A stretch of 60,000 bases of DNA, taken from Owenia fusiformis. Lineage: Eukaryota > Annelida > Polychaeta > Sabellida > Oweniidae. This document shows, one piece after another, positions 22,081-34,350 of the stretch. The notes beneath the pieces were generated by a model. That model saw only the letters and a program-made list of their open reading frames with translations. It was not told the DNA's origin and did no database searches. Numbering within the stretch: position 1 is the first letter of the stretch; each line of letters begins with the position of its first letter. The stretch covers positions 20,527,375 through 20,587,374 of the forward strand of contig CAIIXF020000005.1 in assembly GCA_903813345.2 (NCBI GenBank). Reading direction: 5' to 3'. The translations under genes were made by a program, and so were the position numbers.

Positions 22081-25000
22081 CACGTTCAATATAGAATGCA
22101 ATTAGCTGACGAACACTTCTCTAATGTGTTTGTTACACTAATATTGTAAATGTTGCTAGGAACACAACTATCATCTTAAAACCATATTAACTACTATTCG
22201 ACGTCATGACTATAATTTCAAACATGACAACAATTCTTATTCAACAGAAGAACTACTCAACGTAATGGCTATAGTGCCAAACATAATAACAATCCTAAGT
22301 CAGAGTTCCATTACGTAATTTTACTAAGTGTATTTCTTGTTGTTGCAGGTAAAACATAACAATCAAGTAGTCTATCTGAATTGACAACTTCAAAAATCAA
22401 TTCACCAACCAACACAATCGCTTGAACTAAACTATTCCAAAATAGATTCTATCATCTTTCAAATAACCTGCTCAATTTTAACCAAAATCATATGCATTAA
22501 TAAATATTAAACATCAATGTTTGCAAAAACATGGATAATCCAGAGAACATACCTGAATCCAAATATCCAATGTATCAACTCAAACCATTTGTCTATCATA
22601 CATAGATTTCTCTATGCTATATACAGTAAACTCTAAAAATGTACAATTATCATTTGGACCAGGAATCGACACACTAAGCTCACGCTTATTTCAAAATGTA
22701 TCAAGTATGGAGCAACTCCGCAATTTTTCATTTAATCTTTTAGAATTTATTCAACATGCAATAATCGTGCATTTAACTAACAATGTAACCAAAGTAAATG
22801 TCCAAAACCGACTACTCCCAGTCTCGAATCAAGACAATTCAACTATCTTCTAAAGAATAGTCAATCTTATATAAACTCGATCAAGGTTTTAAACCTAAAT
22901 GATAATATTAGGGAATTCAATTCACCTGCCTAATCAGACCACTTAAAGTATCTATTCAAAATCATCAACTCGCCTTAGAAAAGTATCGATTTTCATACAA
23001 ATCGAAAACAAGAGTGTTAAAGACGAAAAGTAAGCAAATACAACCATTGTAAAGTATGCGTAACAAGCATATGTCTGAATCCGACTACCCGTGTATCGAT
23101 TCACAACATACCTTCAAAGATAACCATCTTCTTTATCAATGTTATAAACAGAGAAACTAGACCGAACTGTTGGTATAAACACCCTATCAGAAAACCTAAA
23201 ATGTTGATATTACACAATGCAGTTTTATAGAATTCCACTTCTATTTTACACGACCAGTATTCAACAATATCGATCCACGACATTTTAAGCTGAAAGAGCT
23301 ATTTATAAACATGTAAATTAAAAATATACTATACTATTAACCTTTTTGCATCTATCAACATTAACTGTTTGAGCCTGAATACGACTACTCTTAGAACTCA
23401 TTTGATCAAGCAGTTTATATAACTGAATCAGTCAAATAAAATATTCTCCATAATTAAGCAACTTGTCTATGAAGACGAAAAGTTCTGAATATAGAAACTT
23501 ATACAGGATACAATTTGTTTTTGTACGGATATTCAGTATCTAAAAAGATATGCCTGAACTCTACCCTCTTGGTAACGATTCACGACATTTCCCAACCAAA
23601 AAGTTCTTTATGATTACTCTCAGAACCCCTTAATGGCATTTTGATCATTTCTAACTATGAATCAATGTTGTGAATAGCAAACAAACATGTTTGCGATAAC
23701 ATATAGCCTACAAAAAATTCATTAAGAATCTGTCTAATCCAAGCATCTTCTTGATAATAAAAGTTATGAAAGTGTACAATTTCATTTGCAGGATATGAAG
23801 TATCCTAGGTGTAACTATGAATCCGACCCTCTTGGTAGCGATTCACTGCAATAATGTCATAAGCTTATAACTTAAATACCATACAAATATAGATTACCAA
23901 ACAACGACATTTAACAATTCAACAATGACTCCTGAGTAACACAACTTGTTAGGTGTTTGTCATGACTTACAACATTGAAATGCTTACGTTGCACAACTTT
24001 ATTAGTTTATACAAAAACTATAATGTAATATCTATCTCTGTATATGCGCAACATAAGAGTTCATTTGAAAAACTTTTGCTGTAAAATAACATTTTAAAAT
24101 CTTTGCCCAACGCTGCTTTTTGCTGAACCGAGGGGGCATATTTGCACCTTGCAAATACCATGTCTGAAACAAATCAACAAGCCTAAAACCGTAACTCTGG
24201 TTTAAAACTGCCAAATCTAAATTCCATCTCCCTATAACACATAAAATGCAGTCTTTGTAAATCTTCGGAAAACGTACCCGTTTGCGTAGTGACCTGAATA
24301 TCTGAAACAATTTCAAAAACATGAATATTTTGACAGTCAAGTTACAAACATCCAACGTCTGTAGCAGTGTGACGTCTTGCCCATGACTGAACGATAGATC
24401 TTGCAATCTTTACTGTTTAGTGCTCTTGCACCTGTGACCAATCTAAATGTGTGTTTTTTTTGTTTTTTTTAGCAAAACTTACAAACCCTATATCCTTACA
24501 TTAATAAAAAGGATATTTGATTTGCCAAGCAAAGCTGTATAACAATTACTTATCTTATTCATTGCGATAGCTGAACCCTCTTTGTTTAGCGTTCCCGCAA
24601 TCCAAACATTGGTCCTTAGCGTTGACTTCTTCTCATGAACCAGCGCACCTCTCGGATAACGTCGCATCGTTCGATGTTACTGAAACTCAAACGATTACTT
24701 GGTCACTTTTCGGGTTTACATGTATAATATCGTTTCAATCGTTTATGCAGAGCATTTTGATATGTGGTCGATTACTCTAACCAATCAACAATCTTTTCTA
24801 TCTAAGGAACACCTTACGAAATTGCAAAACATTACTTGTTTCAATATAAACTACTTCTTACCCTTGCCAAATCGCTGGTTTTCTTACTGCATGTAAGACG
24901 AGTATCAATCCCAATGTAGAAACACATTGACGGTATTACAATATATGCATCCTCTGTTCATCGTGTATAGGTATCAATATATGCATATAACAAGGGCTAA

Positions 25001-25094
25001 ATGATAAAAACCGAATGCACCCATAATAGTCGCATCTAGCTAAAACTGTGTATAAACGCTTCGGTTGCTGCTCGCAGAATAACACGATCCCATC

Positions 25095-25239
25095 GTGCAT
25101 CTACTCACATAACCTACTCATGATCTCATCATGTTATCCAATCAGTCGAAATCGCGTTCGATTTCACTAACGTTACGACGTTATATCAACCGGAAATAAA
25201 ATAATTCAACTCTAATTTCAAACGTGTTGAATTTTAATT
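25095..25239 (+). repeat. 145-bp direct repeat, right copy
   Basis: Appears identical to 20889-21033. It overlaps the last bases of copy B (GTGCATC) and ends GAATTTTAATT, after which the flanking sequence differs from that after the left copy. Confidence 0.85.
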
Positions 25240-28200
25240 CTTAAAAGAGAGCTTAACTAGACTCTGCACGCAAGGTACTCCTTTACTGATAACAACGACA
25301 TAGTTCTCTGAATGCTGAAAATCAACAAGACAATAAAATTAAATGTCACTTTAAAATTGCACTAAAGTCACTTGAACACTCATAACATTTGAAAGTTACT
25401 TGAAATGTGAAACTCTGTTGATATTTAAAAATTGGCTAAATGAAGGTATTTGCTGTAACACAGGTCCCCTATTGAAGCCATGGCTCATAAGGGAATTGTT
25501 CAAATAAAACAATCAATACACATTCAAGCGAATCTTTGTGAACCACAAATACAAATATTTATTGGAGTAAACTTTTCCAATTTGTTTTAATAGTTTATAT
25601 TGAAAGACACAATATAATGTTTCACTCCATACAAGACTGTTGCGCTGCCTTTCAAAACACTTGGGGACTTGTTGGTTCAATTGAAGTTATGATCATGGTA
25701 TACAACATGGATTACAAGGATAAACTCATGTGTTTTTCACCTGAAATCTAAAGTATAGTAGATCAACAGCATTTCATCATCTTGATTGTCAGGGTAAGTT
25801 ATGTTTATTTGTTTGATACAACAATCATCTACGTTTCTATAGTCACAACATGAGTTAGTTTAAAATATTTGTGTTGTGCACAATTTCCTTGAGAGAAACA
25901 TTATTTCCAGCATCTTGGGTCTTTGAATCGGCGTACCAGAATGATCAGAATGATTGAAAAATAAACGTTCCCGAGCTTGTGAAATATGGTCTTATACGGT
26001 ATCAGATTTCACTGCATTAAAACTAGTGACAAGACAGGTGTAAAAGGGTAGGAGGTCCTATCAAATTATGGTCCTACTTTCCATTGATTTGTATGGTTAC
26101 CTAAATACAACTCTTTCCCTTATTATCGTATCCACAATCAGGGCCAGTAAGGGCCTTTAAGAAAGGGACCATAATCCCCAGGGGCCATAAAACATTACAA
26201 GCTTATTACACTTATTAGATTAATATATACGTTTCTAGTGGTGCCCCACTTTAGTTTTAACTATTTCTGTTACAACAGATATAATAAAAATAAAGCCCCA
26301 AGTTAATCAGAAATTATACATATAATTTCGCTGAGAGGAAAATTATTTCTATTAAATTATATCCAGCGTATTGGGTCTTTGAATTGGTTTCTTAATTACG
26401 ACGATTTACGAAAAAGTACAGTTATGGATCAGTTATCTAATCAAGCCCAATAAGAGTCGCATTGACGCTTTCCATGGGACCATCATTTCTGTCACACCTG
26501 CATATCTGATATATGAGGAGGAAAAAACAAAAAAATTGAAATTATTATTTCCAATGGTTTGCTACAAGCACTGGTCTACAAAGTAGCCCAGAAGACGGTG
26601 TAAACACTTATCAAGTAGGTAAAAATATCAATATTGATATAATCTGGCAGATCTAACAATCAGAAAATAAACACACGGGATTATGACACGAAATCAGCAT
26701 AAAACAATACATCCTTATTACACAATAAATAAATTCTATGTACCCCTGTTGGCCTTACAGTTCTACTCAAAGTATAAATGAACGGATTCGATCTGAAAAT
26801 ATTTGTTAGTGGACAAAGGACCCGTTGCAGATTCTATTGCCGCCTCCCCATAAAAAATATAGATTCACCTGATATTTCAAAATGAAAGTACTGGTTTAAT
26901 TATTACATTTATTTGCACACTGGTATCTTGTTGACCTATATTCAGTATTGTATTGATAAATGGGCCACTTATTAGGGTCAATATTCAATCATGAAGTGTA
27001 GATGGATACACCCTTGCTGGACGTAATGACCCAAATCTCAGCCTATGTGTGTCCAAACACTTCAACGTTTTCCAAAGTATCATTTAACATTGTAATCTTC
27101 ATTTTAAACCCAATAAATTTCATGGGGAATGTCAGCGCCAAATGTCAATAAACCGTTTTCAACAATGAGATTAATGCTGCCTTAGGAAATTTGTATATAT
27201 GTAAGTGATTCATAATTTGATTGAAAAATCTATTTTTTGTATTGTATTATCAATCAGAAAATGCTTGAGAACTGAGTTAGTCCAACGTATTGGTCTCTAT
27301 TCACGGAATCCAAGCAATACTTTCCTGGCGGATGTGCTACCGTGACTGTAATATTCCTATTTAGAATGGTCGTCAAAGTCCATTATCGAAGAAATAAATA
27401 GATTCGTATCCAAGAGACAATTACTGGATTAACACAAGGAGGATGCGCTATTATATCTAGTCGTTAACCTGTCGTTAAGTCTGTATGTTTAAAGATGCGG
27501 AAATAAAGATGATTGATGAAATGATTATGCCTCAATGTAATGTCCGACGCAACTTTAGCTTAAAGCTAAGTAGTCTAAAGTGTGTTCCAAAGCATTGAAA
27601 TATAGATTCTGAGTAAGGAACGATCATTTCAGCATTGAATAATGTTCAGATTTTTACCCACCTCCCCTGATATAATTCTCTTTGGACGTACATATTGAAC
27701 ATCGGCATCGGTTAGCCAGGACATTCATAAGTCAGCCACAAAGCATCAGTGAACTGTCTCCTTGTCTCAGTTTTAAGAGTTATTTACCTGGATACTTTAG
27801 CATTAAGAGCTTCAGATAATACATCAAGTAGAATTACTTCATACTCCATAATTTCATTACATTGTCAGACCTTCATCGGAATCAAAATTGTCATGACTGG
27901 GGGTAATCAACTCCTCGAATAATGCTGTATTAGTTTGGAATGGAGATGTTCAGACCTGTGTGAAAAGAGATCAAACTGCATCTGAGTTAAACTCTGAGAT
28001 CTTGACTCGTTCTAATGTCAGTAGTACGTGAAACGAGGATTCTGGTGCAGGAATGTCGATAGCAAAGAAACTCAATGGAGCCTGATAAATGATATCATAA
28101 ATGAATCGATTTGTATTCTATTTGATGGTATTAATAATTTAACACTTCAGTTTATAAGAATACTGACAATGGAAAGTGGAAACCATCATTGTCGTCGGTA

Positions 28201-28550
28201 AAAGGATGTTGACTAATATACTATATATTCATCATACATGAATATAAGCAGAGACTAGAAGTTTACTTTAAATGGCTGTACAAACATCTAAATATCGAAC
28301 CAGATCAACGTGTTGAAAAGGCGAGTGAAATACTATAGCAATTTTAACAATTCGGCAATTGGCGATAAATGTAATACTATGTCTGCACTGAAGACATTTT
28401 ACTAATGTATAAGTAATAAGTATATAGTAATTTATATATCATAATTTTCGACAGCTTGATACAACTAATTTAATGATTGGCAGCTTCCTTTATATGACGA
28501 CAAAAATAACCATTTATCCGTTTTTATTGCAAATCTTGTTTCATTTTCAG
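25240..28550. other. Non-coding upstream region
   Basis: About 3.3 kb without a recognisable gene, transposon end or tandem repeat. It is the least repetitive-looking stretch of the left half and lies upstream of the candidate first exon at 28769. It could hold a promoter or untranslated exons, but no specific signal is convincing. Confidence 0.4.
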
Positions 28551-28768
28551 GACGAATTTGAAATTGATTTCACTGAGTTTCCAGTCCCATCCTCGAACCA
28601 AAAGTAGAAAATATGAACGTTTATATACATTGCTGAAACAAAGATGGAATGAAATGAACACCCGGTCATAGTTAATGAAAACCTGGCGTACTGGATAACA
28701 AACTGACACTTAGGGGTTTATTGACATATATTGAAAGTCGAGAAGTCGGATACAAACAATATATAAGT

Positions 28769-28950
28769 ATGTCGTCACCGATGAGGCCACAGAGCGTGAA
28801 GAAGTCGTCGGTCAGAAGGGGCTCGATCAAGCACTTGCAAATGGCGAGCCTCACAATTGGAGCGACGGTTGGAGCATTTCAGCAAGTGCATGTCGACAAG
28901 AAAAGTGCAAAGGATGGTAGGTTAAAACCTCCTTCATACGTTTGGCAAAA
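28769..28950 (+). CDS. Candidate first coding exon (cyclic-nucleotide-binding gene?)
   Basis: ATG at 28769 opens a frame of 60 codons plus two bases ending at a consensus donor, GTAAGT, at 28951. The peptide starts MSSPMRPQSVKKSS, is basic and Ser-rich, and ends PPSYVWQK. A good acceptor (TTGTTTCATTTTCAG) at 28536-28550 suggests the exon begins at 28551, with the first 218 bases untranslated. The upstream in-frame extension begins with a non-ATG codon, so I use 28769. By position and strand it could be the N-terminus of the gene whose other exons start at 50351. However, it ends in phase 2 while that exon starts in phase 0, so an exon is missing or this is another gene. The last 65 bases are copied at 7783-7847. 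Confidence 0.5.
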
Positions 28951-30432
28951 GTAAGTCCATATGGGACATTTGTTAAAGTCTGCTTATGTAACCTTTGATT
29001 TTGCTCTTCGGTTACAGCAGATCTGGAATTCATGATGAATTTCAAGTGCAAACCCCAAACATATAAGGTCTATCACACGTAGCTCAAAAGGGGGCTTTCA
29101 CTTGCTAAACTTCCCGAGGATACATTGGTTGTCAGTCAGATATTTCTCAGTCAGTCAGATAGGCCTTCCTTTCCAATGAAATCAATATTAAACGCCATGG
29201 ACTATGCTCTGAAGCCCGGATATACTGTCATTAATAAAAAAAAATCAGTCTTATTCTTATCCATTAAGCTTATAGCAGTCAGTCTTATTCTTATACATGT
29301 AAGTAATCTAGTAAGTCATGCATAATATACATGTATACACCACGCATTAACAACTCAGTACACTAGCGGACTTTTTAAACATTTTTAATATATTCCTGGG
29401 CCTGAGACCATGCTGCTACGATGCTGTTTGCAATAATCAAATCTTTACGTTGTAGATACTAGAAGAAGGAGCTCAGTCAAAGATGGGAGTATTGTTACAG
29501 AGAGTAAAAAGTCGTATGGCAATGATACGGAAACATCCGAACGTGAAAAACGTAAAATGTCGAAACAGCTGAAAAAGCAAGCCAACAGACACAGGGTATT
29601 TATAGACTTATCACATATTTTAGACACTCAATTGATACAAGTAAAAGTAGCATGCTTTGCATTCGTGTACAAGCAACCCAGCATACATCTTTCTAGTTTT
29701 GCTTTCAATGTTAATTTTTCAGTCTTGTATCTAACGACTATGTTGTCCATTAGTCTTCAAACAACTCGAACAAATCACTGGTCTATGGAATATAGCAGTG
29801 AGGGGCAAAGGTTTGATGCAAGACTACTACATCTCGTACTACGGCCAACCATCTTGTCCAAACTACCTAGATTCAATTTGACTTCAGATATTTCTTGTAG
29901 CAGGGGGGGGGGCAAGACATGTAAAAACATTTGGTGACAGGTTACCAATCAGGCTTAGTCATCATTTTCGAGTCGGAGTTTGACCATATTTTAGAAACTA
30001 TATATTTAATTTCTCATTTGAGGATGCAGCAATTATGATGAAACATTGAAAACTTATCATTAAGTGATGTATGAAGAATTCCTAAAAGTTTAAGACTTTT
30101 CCAACAAGATTTGGTAGATATGGGATAATTTGTTTCAAAAACTACACGAATTTTTCAAGATTTCTCAGTCAGGGGATAGTTAATCAGCCATTTAAAAAGA
30201 ATTAGGACCTAGTATAAAACCTGACTAAAAAAATGTCACAGATGATGCACATGTTTATTGCTTACATTTCAATAAACAGTACATAAATCCATTTTCCTGA
30301 TTTTCTCCTTACATTCCCCTAAAAATTCAACAAAGGGGGCGTGGCACCTTACACTTTAGTTGGAGAACTTAATTTGTTGCTAGGGTCAAATAGAAACTGT
30401 GTTTCATTACAGCAGAACGTGGTATCCTATAT
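28886..30432 (+). repeat. Source segment of the 7.8-kb duplicate
   Basis: Covers the end of the exon, its donor and about 1.5 kb of intron, nearly identical to 7783-9314. The part from about 29845 onward belongs to a wider repeat family: a diverged inverted relative lies at 38722-39231. This means the 3' half of the segment was probably repetitive before duplication. The intact exon upstream marks this copy as the likely source. Confidence 0.8.
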
Positions 30433-31775
30433 TACTGGATGAGCATAATGTAAAAGTGGTTTTGAAAAGTAGCAAATTTCTCTTTATGTAGGTTTTTTGT
30501 GGTTTATTATTCTACATTGATTCTGAAACTATTGGTGTCTAGTTTTTCAGCGTTTTGGAAATATGCAGATTTATACCCCCCTGGTGTTATTTTAAGAGGG
30601 GTCCTAGGAAAGCCATGTATAATTCCTAGAGTATCCAACCAATCATCTTGAAATTTACAGGTAACCATCTTCTTATCATGTCCTATCATTGTGAGCAGTT
30701 TCATCAATATTGGTTAGCTGGTTGCTATGGTAACAGAAATCACTTGTTAAAAAAGTACACATTTTCGTAAAAATTTAAGACCTACCCTGAGACAAAGCAC
30801 ATAATATTTTCCTGGAATTGGGAGGAATTAGCATGAAAACATATTAGAAAACTTATTTAGAGTATGGTTGATAATACTAAATCAATTGATGTTTTATTTT
30901 AGCCATACAATTAATTATATTTGCCGATGATAATATGGCTATGCAAAAAATGTGTAAAAGGGGGCGTGGCACTTTTCCCAAGAAAACTTTATTTGTACCC
31001 AAGTTTGTGAATAAATATATGACTATTCATTCTGATATTAACAGATATTAGTATAGTTATGATGTTTAACCATCATGGGAAGTTTCACTATTGTTGGTCT
31101 GCTGGTTGTTATGGTAACAGAAATCATTTGTTTAAAACAATTGTATTTTCTTAAAAATCTAAGACATACCTTGACACAAAACACATAATATTTTTATGAC
31201 AGTCAGGATGAGAACATTTTAGAAAATTTATTTAGAGTATGTTTCATAAAATTAAATCAATTGATGCTTTATCTTAGCCATACAAAGAATTCTACTTGCT
31301 GATGGTAAACTGGCTTTGCAAAAAAAATTAGAAAGGGGCCATGGCACAATTTCCTAAAAATTCTTTATTTGTGTTCAAAGTGAAAAAATAATGTCAGTTT
31401 TCCTTGATATCTACATTATTATTCCAACGAACGAAGTTCGGTAGGGATATAGTTAAGCCCTCCGTCCGTCCGTTTGTCAGTCAGTCAGTCCGGAAGATAA
31501 CTCAAATATTAGTTGACGGATTTTCTTCATATTTGGTGGAAAGATGTATATTGATGAATAGTTTTACGCAAAAAAAATTTTCAAGATGGCCGCCGCTTTA
31601 AAAATGACGGGACTTTTTCGCAAAAATCATAAATTTTTCATTCTAAACCAAAGTAATTAATATTATTGTTTGAAATTTATATTATTATATATAATTTATA
31701 TATTTATATTCGCAACATCTATCTATTTCACATATATTCTGTGTTTTTCAGGAAAACAGAAATTTTCGCTAATTT

Positions 31776-32353
31776 TTAGATCTTTCTGAAGTATAGCTTT
31801 ATTATACTCAAATGAAAGGCAATTAAGAGTAGATTGCAACAAAGGTCATCTTTATAGCGAACAGAAAGTTTGTTCTTCAGGAAGAGCTGTTTATATTTGG
31901 GGTTATAGTCACTCAGATTGTTTTCCTTCATATGTGCCTGATACAGCTCATGGACATGTTCAAGTGTTTCAACTCCATCGGTTTGAAGGACATGTTCATC
32001 TTTATGCTTACATATGACGTCAAATGATGTTATTAAAACCTTTTCCTCTTCATTTATCGTTCGTAGGTATAATGGTACCAAGCTTCTGCTGATATCAAAC
32101 AGCGTCCTCCTATTTTTGCATGTAAAGTCCAGTCTTCTTGGGCTTTCACTGCATTTATTATTGATGTTGAAGCGTTGTCTGTTTGGCATTTTGTTAATGA
32201 TTCTTTTGTGTTTCCTTTGAGATATTTCAGATCTTTTTCACAAAAGAGGCACTTGTTTTGTTCAAAAAGGTTGCTTTGGCGTAATTTCTTACTATGACAT
32301 TCTTCACCAATTGCTAGAGCAGAGGATCTTTTCCTCAAACTTCTCTCGGACAT
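31776..32353 (-). pseudogene. Broken Cys-rich N-terminal domain protein gene
   Basis: Minus-strand frames 32353-32054 and 32189-31776 overlap. The first has CLFCEK, then KCQTDNAS, an Asp-Trp-Thr-Leu stretch and SAEAWYHY. The second continues with a helical segment (ICKHKDEHVL, then LEHVHELYQAHMKENN). This order resembles an unnamed N-terminal module common in large repetitive proteins of cnidarians, molluscs and fish: two cysteines, then a KC-T-A block, then an A-E-x-x-YH block. That likeness is from memory and was not searched. The frame shift and absence of a C-terminal domain suggest a fragment carried by the surrounding element. Confidence 0.5.
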
Positions 32354-32557
32354 GATATATACGTAACAACACTAATACATTGATTTACAGGGTTCTACTC
32401 AGTTGCATGATATATGGAAAAAAGTATATATATTGGAAGGGCAACACTCCACGATGCAATAATGGAAACTAAACGATGGTGTATTAAATGACCTACCTTA
32501 ACTGAAACATAAAAGTAAAAAATAAGGAATAACTGTGTATATAGCACAACTGCAACC

Positions 32558-32960
32558 GCAACACACTATCTGGAACCACTGTCCAAAATCACTCACAACC
32601 GCACCGCACTGTCTGGAACCACTGTCCAAAATCACTCGCAACTGCCCCGTAATCTATTAACACAGAGTCACTAAACTTTATCTGTATGCAGCACACATAA
32701 ACAATGTGTATTAGATCACCTACCTTGACTTCACCCTAAAATTATAAAATAAAGAAAATAAAGAATGCCTCTGCATCTACACAGTTACGCAACCGCACCG
32801 CACTGTCTGGAACCACTGTCCAAAATCACTCGCAACTGCCCCGTAATCAGTTAGGCAACCGCACCGCACTGTTTGGAACCACTGTCCAAAATCACTCACC
32901 TGACTTAAATCACTCACCTGTCCGAAATCACTCACTGTATTTACCCACAATCACTCACCT
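32558..32960 (+). repeat. Minisatellite (CTGTCTGGAACCACTGTCC units)
   Basis: Units combining CCGCACCGCACTGTCTGGAA, CCACTGTCCAAAATCACTC and AACTGCCCCGTAATC occur at 32558-32660 and 32782-32960, separated by about 120 bp of unrelated sequence. It lies inside the 3.86-kb element, between its arms. Confidence 0.8.
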
Positions 32961-34350
32961 CTATCTAGATGTAGCACAGCTTAACCGCACAACGTATATC
33001 TATTTCATCAGGTCTGCACAGCTAATCAAGAAGGCATGAACTGTGGTAATGGAAGCATAACATTGACAACAAAAGCTCATATCAACAACTGATTTATCAT
33101 TGCATATACAACTTATTCCTAGGAATGCAGATTTAATTTGCCATCACATTAATGAAGTCTAAATTCTAATTGCAACATTTAAATAATGCTCTAAATTTGG
33201 TATTATTGTTATATCAAATAGGAATTATTAACTATTTTTATGAATAACATTATTTTCTATCTGGATATTAAGCATGACGGGAATCACTCAAACATGTATA
33301 TTTCATAAAGATATCAGGTTGATTTAAAAAGAAACAAATATATAGGTAAGCATGTGAGTGAGTGATAAATTAGTATCATCCAGAATGAGATTAATGAATT
33401 TATTTATATAAACAATAATTTATTTGATTTTGTTAAAATGCGTTTTCCTCAAAACTTCAAGATGCAAATTAAGCACACATAAATAAAATCACATTGATGA
33501 CCTCACAAAGCCATGAATGTATATTTGAAGACAAAGTTTATATCCTTAATTAGATAATATACCCCATACCCCTTTAATGGTCAACTGTTTTAACAAATGA
33601 TTTCTGTTACCATAACAACCAGCAGACCAACAATAGCGAAACTTCCCATGATGGTTAAACATCATAACTATACTAATATCTGTTAATATCAGAATGAATA
33701 GTCATATGTTTATTCACAAACTTGGGTACAAATAAAGTTTTCTTGGGAAAAGTGCCACGCCCCCTTTTACACATTTTTTGCATAGCCATATTATCATCGG
33801 CAAATATAATTAATTGTATGGCTAAAATAAAACATCAATTGATTTAGTATTATCAACCATACTCTAAATAAGTTTTCTAATATGTTTTCATGCTAATTCC
33901 TCCCAATTCCAGGAAAATATTATGTGCTTTGTCTCAGGGTAGGTCTTAAATTTTTACGAAAATGTGTACTTTTTTAACAAGTGATTTCTGTTACCTTAGC
34001 AACCAGCTAACCAATATTGATGAAACTGCTCACAATGATAGGACATGATAAGAAGATGATTACCTGTAAATTTCAAGATGATTGGTTGGATACTCTAGGA
34101 ATTATACATGGCTTTCCTAGGACCCCCCTTAAAATAACACCAGGGGGGTATAAATCTGCATATTTCCAAAACGCTGAAAAACTAGACACCAATAGTTTCA
34201 GAATCAATGTAGAATAATAAACCACAAAAAAACTACATAAAGAGAAATTTGCTACTTTTCAAAACCACTTTTACATTATGCTCATCCAGTATATAAATCT
34301 ACATACAATATAGGTCATTATAACATATTCATTAGACATCATTATATATA

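Larger units (their letters stand above)
21033..25101. repeat. Unknown repeat family, copy B (4.07 kb)
   Basis: Shares both ends and an internal block with copy A (13983-15649). The interior carries two tandem arrays (21225-21560 and 21716-22080). It also has loosely repeated stretches around 23060, 23380, 23570 and 23830, each with a GAATCCGACTACCC- or CTCTTGGTAACGATTCAC-like motif. The minus frame of 124 codons at 24032-24406 is not recognised. With no gene visible, this is a non-autonomous or decayed element of unknown class. Confidence 0.65.
30433..34291. mobile_element. 3.86-kb element with ~710-bp inverted arms
   Basis: Ends are TACTGGATGAGC and its complement. Arms 30433-31142 and 33582-34291 are nearly identical in inverse orientation; only a few differences are visible. 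The flanks TAT at 30430-30432 and 34292-34294, together with the unoccupied sequence at 9309-9320, define the insertion and a 3-5 bp target duplication. The left arm is followed by a diverged tandem copy of itself (about 31100-31390). The middle contains a dispersed ACGAAGTTCGGTAGGGATAT segment (31430), a broken minus-strand gene (31776-32353) and a minisatellite (32558-32960). The high arm identity suggests a recent event. The superfamily is not determined; no DDE transposase is seen. Confidence 0.85.

Noticed and set aside
24032-24406. 124-codon minus frame as a gene
   Set aside because: No recognisable domain, inside a repeat-family interior, length within chance for this much sequence.
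20889-25239. Classical LTR retrotransposon with 145-bp LTRs
   Set aside because: No TG...CA ends, no primer-binding site directly after the left repeat (a TGGAGCCAGCAGCC stretch lies 76 bp further in), no purine tract and no gag-pol.
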